Of a stretch of 64,000 bases of DNA, positions 36,719 through 44,088 are shown in pieces (the first letter of the stretch is position 1; the number at the start of each line of letters is the position of its first letter). This DNA comes from CAWCDJ01 sp963836015. GTDB lineage: Bacteria; Acidobacteriota; Terriglobia; Bryobacterales; Bryobacteraceae. A model generated the notes under the pieces. The model worked only from the letters and a program-made list of their open reading frames with translations. It was not told the DNA's origin and ran no database searches. The stretch is from assembly GCA_963836015.1 (NCBI GenBank), contig CAWIIF010000013.1, positions 61,646 to 125,645 on the forward strand, read 5' to 3'. The translations under genes were made by a program, and so were the position numbers.

Positions 36719-37147
36719 ATGTTCACCAGCCCCGACACTACGATCGACCAACTGTCTCTCGATCGCTACCGCCCGATGTTCCGCCTGCTCTCGTCCGGTG
36801 ACATCGAATTCATGCGCGCCTGCCCCGGCACCACCGCGCGGCACGTTCGCAAGCTCCGCGAGCGGCGCGCCTGCATTCTGCGCCAGTATCTGAGCTCGCT
36901 TTCCCATGATTTCCACTGCGTTTGCCGGGAGACTCGCGGGTTGATCGCGAATTCGGGTTACGACCGCTCCGCTCTGGCGGTGGCGCTCCTGCGCGGGCAG
37001 GTGGATTTCGCCCGCAACATGGCGGTCGTCCGGATCCGTCTGGCTCTTTATCGGTTTGGGATGGCGCAGGTCGAACTCGGCTCGCTGCTATACCTGTTCG
37101 ATTCGGCGCGTTTGCATCTTCGCGAACTCGTTCCGTCAGCCGGCTAG
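36719..37147 (+). CDS. Hypothetical protein, arginine-rich, 142 aa
   Basis: A 142-aa protein without a family I recognise. It is predicted to be mostly helical and basic (RHVRKLRERRACILRQYL, about 41-58), with two cysteines at CVC and a C-terminal hydrophobic amphipathic stretch (YRFGMAQVELGSLLYLFDS). There is no signal peptide or clear membrane helix. Coding is supported by start position, codon pattern and length. It ends overlapping, tail to tail, with a 56-aa CxxC protein on the other strand. The 249 bases before it, after the tRNA, show no other gene. Confidence 0.55.
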   Translation: MFTSPDTTIDQLSLDRYRPMFRLLSSGDIEFMRACPGTTARHVRKLRERRACILRQYLSSLSHDFHCVCRETRGLIANSGYDRSALAVALLRGQVDFARNMAVVRIRLALYRFGMAQVELGSLLYLFDSARLHLRELVPSAG

Positions 37148-37314
37148 GCGGCCGCGGGGTTGTCGTTCACCTGCTCGTGCTCTTCGTAGAGGTATCTGGT
37201 CACCTGCCACCGCCACCATCGCTTGACGCTCAGCGTAGCTGCGTGGATCTCGTCATCGTGTTCCACCAGGCAGATCGGACATTCGTGCCCGTCGGTCTCG
37301 GATTCCTCGAACAT
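37144..37314 (-). CDS. Small CxxC protein, 56 aa
   Basis: A short gene with good local signals: ATG at 37314, AGGAG nine bases upstream, and a TTGTTA-17-TATTCT promoter. The product has a single CPIC knuckle (about residues 12-15) in an acidic N-terminus (MFEESETDGHECPICLVEHD), followed by a tryptophan- and arginine-rich helix (KRWWRWQVTRYLYEEH). One CxxC could bind half a zinc site, implying dimerisation. Function unknown. It overlaps the convergent 142-aa gene by a few bases. Confidence 0.6.
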   Translation of the reverse strand: MFEESETDGHECPICLVEHDDEIHAATLSVKRWWRWQVTRYLYEEHEQVNDNPAAA

Positions 37315-37336
37315 CGTGGGGTTCTCCTAGAATGCC

Positions 37337-37365
37337 AGAATAGAGCCGAACTCCACCCGTAACAA
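37337..37365 (-). promoter_or_regulatory. Putative promoter of the 56-aa CxxC gene
   Basis: On the minus strand TTGTTA (37360-37365) and TATTCT (37337-37342) are spaced 17 bp. They lie 22 bases ahead of the ATG at 37314, leaving a very short leader that contains AGGAG. Confidence 0.5.
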
Positions 37366-37433
37366 GCCCGCAGTGGTAAACGCTATCGTATACACTTCGG
37401 TTACAGTACTTTCCGGACTATCGGATATACAAA

Positions 37434-38792
37434 TTACAGTATGTACCGGCTCAGGTCCTGGTCCTTGACGATATCCGCCAACTGTTTGCGTACGTAGTTC
37501 GAATCCACCTTCACGGTCTTCTTTTTCAGGTCGGGCCCCTCGAACGACACTTCCTCTAGCAGTTTCTCCATGATGGTGTGGAGCCGCCGCGCTCCGATGT
37601 TCTCCGAGCGCTCGTTCACCGACGCCGCGAACTTCGCCACTTCCTCCAGCGCATCGTCCGTCAGCACCAGCTTGATTCCTTCCGTCTCGAGCAGCGCCGT
37701 GTACTGCTTCGCCAGCGCATTCTTCGGCTCTTTCAGGATGCGGATGAAATCCTCCACCGTGAGCGACTTCAGCTCCACGCGGATCGGAAACCGCCCCTGC
37801 AGCTCCGGAATCATGTCGCTCGGCTTCGACACGTGGAACGCTCCCGCCGCGATGAACAGAATGTGGTCCGTGCGCACGAACCCGTACCGCGTGTTCACTG
37901 TCGTGCCTTCGACAATCGGCAGGATGTCCCGCTGCACGCCCTCGCGGCTCACGTCCGGCCCGTGCCCCGATTCCCGCCCGGCGATCTTGTCGATCTCATC
38001 CAGGAAGATGATCCCGCTCGATTCCACGCGCTCCAGCGCCACCCGCGTCACCTGGTCCATGTCGATGAGCTTCTGCTCCTCTTCCTGCACCAGATAATCC
38101 AGCGCCTCCGCCACCCTCATCTTGCGCCGCCGCGTCTTCTGGCCGAAAAGGCTGGGCAGCATGTCCTTGAGGTTGATGCCCATCTCTTCGATCCCCGCGT
38201 TGGTCGTGATCTCGAACGTCGGCCCGCGGTCCTTTACGTCCAGTTCCACCAGCCGCTCGTCGAGCTTTCCCTCGCGCAGCCGCTCGCGCAGCTTTTCGCG
38301 CGTCCGCTCGGCGCTCTCGCTCGGCTCGAGCTGCGGCGGCATCAGCAGGTCCAGCAGCCGCTCCTCGGCGTTGGACTCGGCGCGGTCCGCCACTTCGTCC
38401 AGCCGCTCCTCGCGCACCATGTCGATTGCGATGTCCACCAGGTCGCGGATCATCGACTCCACGTCGCGCCCCACGTACCCCACTTCGGTGAACTTGCTCG
38501 CCTCCACCTTCAGGAAGGGCGAATTCGAAAGCTTCGCCAGCCGCCTCGCCAGCTCCGTCTTGCCGACTCCTGTGGGGCCGATCATGAGGATATTCTTCGG
38601 CATCACCTCTTCCGCCATCTCCGGCGGAAGCTTCTGCCGGCGGATGCGGTTGCGCAGCGCGATCGCTACGGCGCGCTTCGCCTCCGCCTGTCCCACCACG
38701 TGCTTGTCCAGCTCGCGAACGATCTCCCGAGGAGTCAGCTCGTCCAGTATCGGCTCCTCATCCACAGACTGCCCCGGCAGATAGATTACCAT
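37434..38792 (-). CDS. hslU: ATP-dependent protease ATPase subunit HslU
   Basis: The AAA+ unfoldase of the HslUV (ClpYQ) protease, 452 aa. Walker A is GPTGVGKTELARRL (about 72-85), the GYVG pore loop follows in SKFTEVGYVGRDVES, Walker B is GIIFLDEIDKIAGRE, and the C-terminus ends DLSRYIL, the tail that inserts into HslV. A charged intermediate domain (about 135-235) is present. It starts four bases after the hslV stop, the usual hslV-hslU operon order. Confidence 0.98.
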   Translation of the reverse strand: MVIYLPGQSVDEEPILDELTPREIVRELDKHVVGQAEAKRAVAIALRNRIRRQKLPPEMAEEVMPKNILMIGPTGVGKTELARRLAKLSNSPFLKVEASKFTEVGYVGRDVESMIRDLVDIAIDMVREERLDEVADRAESNAEERLLDLLMPPQLEPSESAERTREKLRERLREGKLDERLVELDVKDRGPTFEITTNAGIEEMGINLKDMLPSLFGQKTRRRKMRVAEALDYLVQEEEQKLIDMDQVTRVALERVESSGIIFLDEIDKIAGRESGHGPDVSREGVQRDILPIVEGTTVNTRYGFVRTDHILFIAAGAFHVSKPSDMIPELQGRFPIRVELKSLTVEDFIRILKEPKNALAKQYTALLETEGIKLVLTDDALEEVAKFAASVNERSENIGARRLHTIMEKLLEEVSFEGPDLKKKTVKVDSNYVRKQLADIVKDQDLSRYIL

Positions 38793-38796
38793 TGCC

Positions 38797-39336
38797 TTAC
38801 TCCAGTTCCTCGTACGTTACCTGGTCGTTCGTGTAGATGCAGGTCTTGCCGGCGATCAGCATCGCCTCCTCCGCAATCCGCTTCGCCGAAAGGCGTGTGT
38901 TCCGCATCAGCGCCGTCGCCGCCGAAAGTGCGAAGGGCCCGCCCGAGCCGATCGCCGCCACGCCGTCGTCCGGCTCGATGACATCGCCGTTGCCGCTCAC
39001 CAGGTAGGTGCTCTTCGCATCCGCTACCAGCAGCAGGGCCTCTAGGTGCCGCAGCACACGGTCCGTCCGCCACTCCTTCGCCAGCTCTACGACTGAGCGC
39101 GGGAGGTTTCCGTTGAATTGTTCCAGCTTGGCCTCGAATCGCGCGAACAGCGCGAATGCATCAGCGGTGGATCCGGCGAATCCGGCCAGGATCTTGTCGT
39201 TGTAAAGGCGCCGCAGTTTCTTGGCAGTCGCTTTCAGCACTTCCTGCCCCAGCGTCACCTGGCCGTCTCCGGCCATCACGACTTTGTTATCCCGGCGGAC
39301 ACAGATCACCGTCGTCGACCGTATTCGTTCTCTCAT
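38797..39336 (-). CDS. hslV: ATP-dependent protease proteolytic subunit HslV
   Basis: Threonine peptidase of the HslUV complex, 179 aa. A seven-residue propeptide (MRERIRS) precedes the catalytic Thr8 in TTVICVRRDNKVVMAGDGQV. GSGGPFALSAATAL and the sodium-site region near the C-terminus are conserved. The ATG at 39336 is 13 bases after the stop of the CaCA-type antiporter gene on the same strand, and hslU follows after four bases. Confidence 0.98.
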   Translation of the reverse strand: MRERIRSTTVICVRRDNKVVMAGDGQVTLGQEVLKATAKKLRRLYNDKILAGFAGSTADAFALFARFEAKLEQFNGNLPRSVVELAKEWRTDRVLRHLEALLLVADAKSTYLVSGNGDVIEPDDGVAAIGSGGPFALSAATALMRNTRLSAKRIAEEAMLIAGKTCIYTNDQVTYEELE

Positions 39337-39349
39337 TGTTCGTAGGCCT

Positions 39350-40594
39350 TCATTTTATCGCACCCGCTCTCAGGTGCCTGTCCCACATCGCTCCGAATTG
39401 CCGGAATGCCGGAGCGCGCCCCCTGCCGGCCAGGATCCAGCCCGCCTCCGCCGCCGCCCACACGAAATACGCCGCCACGAAGAAAGGACGGCCCAGGCCC
39501 GAAGGCGATAGCGCGAACTGCGCCGCCCACAGCAAGAACAGCCCCGCCGCCTGCCACCACACCAGCCGCATCCGCACCAGGAACAGCGTCCCCAGCAACG
39601 ATTGCCCCAGCGTCATCAGAAGCTCCATCCGCTGCCCGCCGTCCAGCGGGATCGACGCCGGCACTCCCCGGCTGAGCGAGTATACGATCGGCAGCATCGC
39701 CGTCAAAAGGGTCCACTGGTTGATGTTGCTCGACACCATGTTCATCAGCGCCATGGACGCGCGCTCCACGGTGCGCGCCCAATAAAACGCCGATACCTTC
39801 TCGGGAAATTCCGAGACGAACGGCGCCACCCACTGCACGAATACGAAATTCGGAACCCCCACCACGGCCGAAAGGGCCAGCAGGCTCGCCAGGAACGGCT
39901 CCGCCATGAGGTAGATCAACCCTCCCCCCACCACGAACAGCCCGGTAATCGCGGCGATCCGCGCGCCCCGCGGCGCCGTCACGATCGCTCGTGGAAGCGC
40001 CTCCAGGTCCTCCATCGCCCCCGCTCCTTCGGACGGCATGCGCTGCAGCAGCGCCAGGTAGGCCGCGTACACCATGATCAGGATCGCCGCGTCCCACAGG
40101 TTCAACGACCGCTTCCAGGCCACTACCGCGACCCACGTCATCGAGGCCAGCAGCCCGATCACCTCCACCGAGTGCTCGTCCCGCAGGCGGATCTCGCGCA
40201 GCGGCGTTTTGTAGCGCCGCCGGTGGAACACCGCCGCCGTCCCGTAGATCATCGGCCATCCCAGCCCGGTCAGCAGCCGGAGCGCGCCCGTCAGGTTCGC
40301 CATCAGCAGCGGCACCTGCTGCTGCCACGCCAGCACCGCCTCCACAGCGAACTCAGGCAGCGTCTGCAGCCACGCCAGAATCGCCAGCGCGAAGCCCTGG
40401 GCAATGAAAAACTGCGCCGATTCCGCGGCCCACGCGATCAACATGGCCGCCGCCAGAATCGCGGGCGCCGTCCACAGCACGGAGTTCGGAGAGGCCGGAG
40501 GAATCACGCCCACCGCCAGTGCCAGCACCGCGCAGGCAGCGAATCTACCGGAACTCGACGTCCCCGCCGCTCCGGACAACCGAGTGTCTCTCAA
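39350..40594 (-). CDS. Na+/Ca2+ exchanger-like (CaCA) membrane protein
   Basis: A polytopic membrane protein of about 414 aa with about ten predicted helices and two CaCA-type alpha-repeat motifs: LQTLPEFAVEAVLAW in the first half and VAPFVSEFPEKVSAFYWA in the second. The acidic residues in these motifs bind cation in characterised relatives. The start is uncertain: the frame is open to 40672, but a TTG at 40594 (MRDTRLSGAAGTS) fits the overlap with the end of nadB (50 bases). Transported ions cannot be assigned. It lies between nadB and hslV on one strand. Confidence 0.72.
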   Translation of the reverse strand: MRDTRLSGAAGTSSSGRFAACAVLALAVGVIPPASPNSVLWTAPAILAAAMLIAWAAESAQFFIAQGFALAILAWLQTLPEFAVEAVLAWQQQVPLLMANLTGALRLLTGLGWPMIYGTAAVFHRRRYKTPLREIRLRDEHSVEVIGLLASMTWVAVVAWKRSLNLWDAAILIMVYAAYLALLQRMPSEGAGAMEDLEALPRAIVTAPRGARIAAITGLFVVGGGLIYLMAEPFLASLLALSAVVGVPNFVFVQWVAPFVSEFPEKVSAFYWARTVERASMALMNMVSSNINQWTLLTAMLPIVYSLSRGVPASIPLDGGQRMELLMTLGQSLLGTLFLVRMRLVWWQAAGLFLLWAAQFALSPSGLGRPFFVAAYFVWAAAEAGWILAGRGRAPAFRQFGAMWDRHLRAGAIK

Positions 40595-42008
40595 ATTCTG
40601 TTCTCTTCTCCGGGAAATCCGTCCGGAAGTGCGCCCCGCGGCTTTCTTCCCGGGCCAGGGCGCACCGCGCAATCAGCCACGCCACCAGCGCCTCGTTCCT
40701 CTCCAGGTGCCCTTCCAGCAGCCGGACTGCTTCGCTCAGCCCCTCCGCATCGCGCACGATCCCGCAGTTGTCCCACGCGATCGCCCGCACGTCCGAGCCG
40801 CATTCCGTCACGGCCGCCGGCCCGGTCCGGCGCGGCGTTCCACCGTGCCCCCGCGCTTCCCGCATGGCCCGCCCCGCGCGCGCCCCGAACACCACTCCTT
40901 CGAGCAGGGAATTGCTGGCCAGCCGGTTCGCGCCATGCACCCCCGTGCATGCCGCCTCACCCGCCGCGAACAGCCCCGGCAGGCTCGTGCGTCCTTCCAG
41001 GTCGGTCCGCACGCCGCCCATCGCGTAATGGGCCGCCGGCGCCACCGGCGCCGCCTGCTTCTCCAGGTCGATTCCGTACTGCAGGCACGTTTCATAGATC
41101 CGCGGAAATCGCCCTCGCACAAATCCGCGCTCCCGGTGGCTCAAATCCAGCCATACGTGCGGCGACCCGCTCCGCTTCATCTCTTCCGTGATGGCCCGGG
41201 CCACCACATCCCGCGGCGCGAGTTCCCCCAGCGGATGGTAGCGCGCCATAAATCGCTCGCTCTGATTGTTCTTCAGTTGCGCGCCCTCGCCGCGCAGCGC
41301 TTCCGAAAGAAGGAACCTCGGCGCCCCCTCGACATGCAGCGCCGTGGGGTGGAACTGCACGAACTCGATGTCGCCGATCTCCGCTCCGGCCCGGTACGCC
41401 ATGGCCACACCGTCGCCCGTGGCGACCTCCGGATTGGTGGTGTTCCGGTACACCGCGCCCAGCCCGCCCGTGGCCAGCAGCACCGCCCGCGCTCCCATCG
41501 CTTCGTGCAGCCATGCGCCGCGTACCGCGCCGTCTTCAACTACCAGCTCCGTCATGGCCGCGTGGCTGCGGAACGTCACGTTTTCGAGCGACGACGCCTT
41601 CCGGTACAGGGTTCTGGCGATTTCGCGCCCCGTCGAATCGCCGTGCGCGTGCAGCACGCGGTTCCGGCTGTGCGCGCCCTCCCGCGTGAACGCCAGCCGG
41701 GTTCCTTCCCGGTCGAACTCCGCGCCCCACTCGATCAGTTCCTGGATGGCCGCAGGCCCTTCTTCCACCAGCGTCTTTACAGCCGCGCGGTCGCACAGCC
41801 CGTCGCCGGCGTAGATCGTGTCCTGCTCGTGGAGCGAGACCTCATCGTCATCGCTCAGGGCCACGGCGATCCCGCCCTGGGCGTATTCGGAAGAGGACTC
41901 CCGCAGGCTTTCCTTCGCCACCACGAGCACGCGCCCTGCTTGCGACAACTCGATCGCGGCGCGCAACCCGGCGACGCCGGCTCCTATCACCAGGAAATCG
42001 GGATTCAT
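40545..42008 (-). CDS. nadB: L-aspartate oxidase
   Basis: Flavoenzyme of de novo NAD synthesis; it oxidises L-aspartate to iminoaspartate for NadA. It is 487 aa. The FAD Rossmann motif is DFLVIGAGVAGLRAAIEL (4-21), and SSEYAQGGIAVAL, FVQFHPTAL, HYAMGGVRTD and GVHGANRLASNSLLE (about 350-375) are family signatures that include the substrate His/Arg residues. No nadA or nadC is in the window. The 3' end overlaps the CaCA gene by about 50 bases; acylphosphatase lies 29 bases upstream. Confidence 0.95.
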   Translation of the reverse strand: MNPDFLVIGAGVAGLRAAIELSQAGRVLVVAKESLRESSSEYAQGGIAVALSDDDEVSLHEQDTIYAGDGLCDRAAVKTLVEEGPAAIQELIEWGAEFDREGTRLAFTREGAHSRNRVLHAHGDSTGREIARTLYRKASSLENVTFRSHAAMTELVVEDGAVRGAWLHEAMGARAVLLATGGLGAVYRNTTNPEVATGDGVAMAYRAGAEIGDIEFVQFHPTALHVEGAPRFLLSEALRGEGAQLKNNQSERFMARYHPLGELAPRDVVARAITEEMKRSGSPHVWLDLSHRERGFVRGRFPRIYETCLQYGIDLEKQAAPVAPAAHYAMGGVRTDLEGRTSLPGLFAAGEAACTGVHGANRLASNSLLEGVVFGARAGRAMREARGHGGTPRRTGPAAVTECGSDVRAIAWDNCGIVRDAEGLSEAVRLLEGHLERNEALVAWLIARCALAREESRGAHFRTDFPEKRTEFERHSVVRSGGDVEFR

Positions 42009-42037
42009 CAGCTACTTGCGATCATAACAGGGCGCGC

Positions 42038-42322
42038 TCAAGCCTCGATTCCAAACGACCCATAGCGATGCACTGCCGCTTCCTGCTCCTCGACGCCGCG
42101 CACCTCGGCCCACCGCGGCCCGCGATGCAGCAGCCCGGCCATCTCCTCCAGTTTCTCCGGCGGACCCGCCGCGTATACCTCGACCCGCCCGTCGTCCAGG
42201 TTTCGTGCGTACCCTGTCAACCCCAACTCCGAGGCTGCCCGCTGTGCGAAATACCGGTACCCCACTCCCTGCACATGCCCGCGCACCAACCACCGCCGCG
42301 CCTCGATCTGCCTGGCTGCCAT
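42038..42322 (-). CDS. acyP: Acylphosphatase
   Basis: A small (94-aa) hydrolase of acyl phosphates such as carbamoyl phosphate. The active-site signature VRGHVQGVGYRYFAQ (about 13-27) contains the phosphate-binding loop and Arg, and GYARNLDDGRVEV holds the catalytic Asn. The ATG at 42322 is used rather than an ATG 18 bases earlier because it begins near the family N-terminus. It lies first in the minus-strand series acyP-nadB-antiporter-hslV-hslU. Confidence 0.94.
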   Translation of the reverse strand: MAARQIEARRWLVRGHVQGVGYRYFAQRAASELGLTGYARNLDDGRVEVYAAGPPEKLEEMAGLLHRGPRWAEVRGVEEQEAAVHRYGSFGIEA

Positions 42323-42372
42323 GCCTTCAGGAGACCACAAATTTTAGGCCCTCCCCTGATATCCTGTCTTCC

Positions 42373-43356
42373 ATGGACTACGTTCGCTTGGGTTCCGCCG
42401 GCATCAACGTCTCTCGCATCTGCCTCGGGGCCATGACCTACGGCTCCAAGAAGTGGCGCGAGTGGGTAATCGAAGAGGAAGAGAGCCGCCCCTTCATTCG
42501 CCGCGCCCTGGAGCTCGGCATCAACTTTTTCGATACCGCCGACATGTACTCCGTCGGCGTCAGTGAAGAGATCCTCGGCCGCGCCCTCAAAGACTTCGCA
42601 CCCTCGCGCGACCGCGTCGTCATCGCCACCAAGGCCTTCAACGCCATGAGCGACGACCCCAACGACCGCGGCCTCTCCCGCAAACACATCTTCCACTCCA
42701 TCGACGCCAGTCTCCGCCGCCTCGGCACCGATTATGTGGACCTCTACCAGATCCACCGCCTCGATCCCCACACCCCCATCGAAGAGACCCTGCAAGCTCT
42801 CGCCGATGTCGTTCGCGCCGGCAAAGCTCTCTATCTCGGTGCGTCGTCCATGTTCGCCTGGCAGTTCGGCAAGATGCTCCATATCGCCGACCGTCTCGGC
42901 CTGCCCCGCTTTGTGAGCATGCAGAACCACTACAACCTCGTCTACCGCGAGGAAGAGCGCGAAATGCTCCCGCTTTGCCGCGAAGAGGGCATCGGCGTCA
43001 TTCCCTGGAGTCCGCTCGCCCGCGGCTTCGTCATGGGCAACCGCCGCCCCGAGGATTTCGGCGACACGGTCCGCGCCAAGACCGACACCTTTGCGCACGG
43101 CCTCTATTACCAGCCGTCGGATTTCGAGATCGTCAACCGCATCACGGAGGTCGCGCGCGCCCGAGGCGTCTCCAACGCTCAGATTGCCCTGGCCTGGCTC
43201 CTCCAGCAGCCCGGTGTCACGGCCCCCATCGTCGGCGCAAGCAAAATGAATCATCTCGAGGACGCGGTCGCCGCTACCAGCCTGAAGCTCACTGGCGAGG
43301 AACGCAAACGGCTCGAAGAGTGTTACCAGCCGCATCCCATCCGGGGACACGCATGA
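42373..43356 (+). CDS. Aldo/keto reductase
   Basis: A 327-aa NADPH-dependent TIM-barrel reductase of the YajO/AKR11-12-like type (YVRLGSAGINVSRICLGAMTY start). The catalytic tetrad is visible: Asp and Tyr in FFDTADMYSVGVSEEILG, Lys in VVIATKAF, and His in LYQIHRLDPHTP. NADP contact regions WSPLARGFV and PIVGASKMNHLED are present. The ATG at 42373 is chosen; earlier in-frame codons lie over the divergent acylphosphatase. It overlaps the SDR gene by four bases (ATGA). Substrate unknown. Confidence 0.93.
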   Translation: MDYVRLGSAGINVSRICLGAMTYGSKKWREWVIEEEESRPFIRRALELGINFFDTADMYSVGVSEEILGRALKDFAPSRDRVVIATKAFNAMSDDPNDRGLSRKHIFHSIDASLRRLGTDYVDLYQIHRLDPHTPIEETLQALADVVRAGKALYLGASSMFAWQFGKMLHIADRLGLPRFVSMQNHYNLVYREEEREMLPLCREEGIGVIPWSPLARGFVMGNRRPEDFGDTVRAKTDTFAHGLYYQPSDFEIVNRITEVARARGVSNAQIALAWLLQQPGVTAPIVGASKMNHLEDAVAATSLKLTGEERKRLEECYQPHPIRGHA

Positions 43357-44075
43357 CGCCGGCGGTCCGTAAGATCGCTTTGGTCACCGGCGCCGGCAGC
43401 GGCATCGGACGCGCTTCGAGCCTGGCGCTCGAAGCCGCCGGATTCTCGGTTGTACTTGCCGGACGCCGCGCCGCCGGACTCGACGAGACCGCCGCGCAAT
43501 CCGCCGGCCACATGCTCGCCGTCCCCACCGACGTCGGCAATCCCGAATCCGTCGCGGCCCTCTTCGCCCGCGTTCAGGAGGTTTACGGACGGCTCGACGT
43601 GCTCTTCAACAACGCCGGCATGGGCGCCCCCGCCATCCCCATGGAGGAGCTCAGTTTCGAGCAGTGGAGCCGCGTCGTCGCCGTCAATCTCACCGGGTCG
43701 TTTCTCTGTGCGCAGCACGCCATCCGCATCATGAAGCAGCAGACCCCTCGCGGCGGCCGCATCATCAACAACGGGTCGCTCTCCGCCTACGTGCCGCGGC
43801 CAAACTCCGCGCCCTACACAGCCACCAAGCACGCCATCACCGGCCTGACCCGCTCCATCTCGCTCGACGGCCGCGATCACGACATCGCCTGCAGCCAGAT
43901 CGATATCGGCAACGCCGCCACCCCCATGACCGTCCGCATGGAAGGCATCGAGCCGCGCATGGACGTCGATCATGTGGCCCGCGCGGTTGTCTACATGGCG
44001 ACACTGCCGCTCGAAGCCAACGTGCAGTTCATGACCGTGATGTCCACCAAAATGCCCTACATCGGCCGTGGCTAA
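43353..44075 (+). CDS. Short-chain dehydrogenase/reductase
   Basis: A 240-aa classical SDR. The cofactor motif is VTGAGSGIGRA (10-20), NNAG is at about 86-89, and the catalytic Ser and YxxxK are in NGSLSAY and YTATKHA. The charged residues AGRR after beta-2 favour NADP. It is translationally coupled to the aldo/keto reductase through an ATGA overlap, so the two may act on the same carbonyl compound. It is convergent with the third permease gene. Confidence 0.92.
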   Translation: MTPAVRKIALVTGAGSGIGRASSLALEAAGFSVVLAGRRAAGLDETAAQSAGHMLAVPTDVGNPESVAALFARVQEVYGRLDVLFNNAGMGAPAIPMEELSFEQWSRVVAVNLTGSFLCAQHAIRIMKQQTPRGGRIINNGSLSAYVPRPNSAPYTATKHAITGLTRSISLDGRDHDIACSQIDIGNAATPMTVRMEGIEPRMDVDHVARAVVYMATLPLEANVQFMTVMSTKMPYIGRG

Positions 44076-44088
44076 GCCGGATAGGCCT

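Noticed and set aside
36426..36738. Minus-strand open frames over tRNA-Ile2 reading GPVGFEPTTDGL
   Set aside because: The GFEPTT string is the familiar artefact of reading a tRNA gene antisense; the rest has no motif or start signals.
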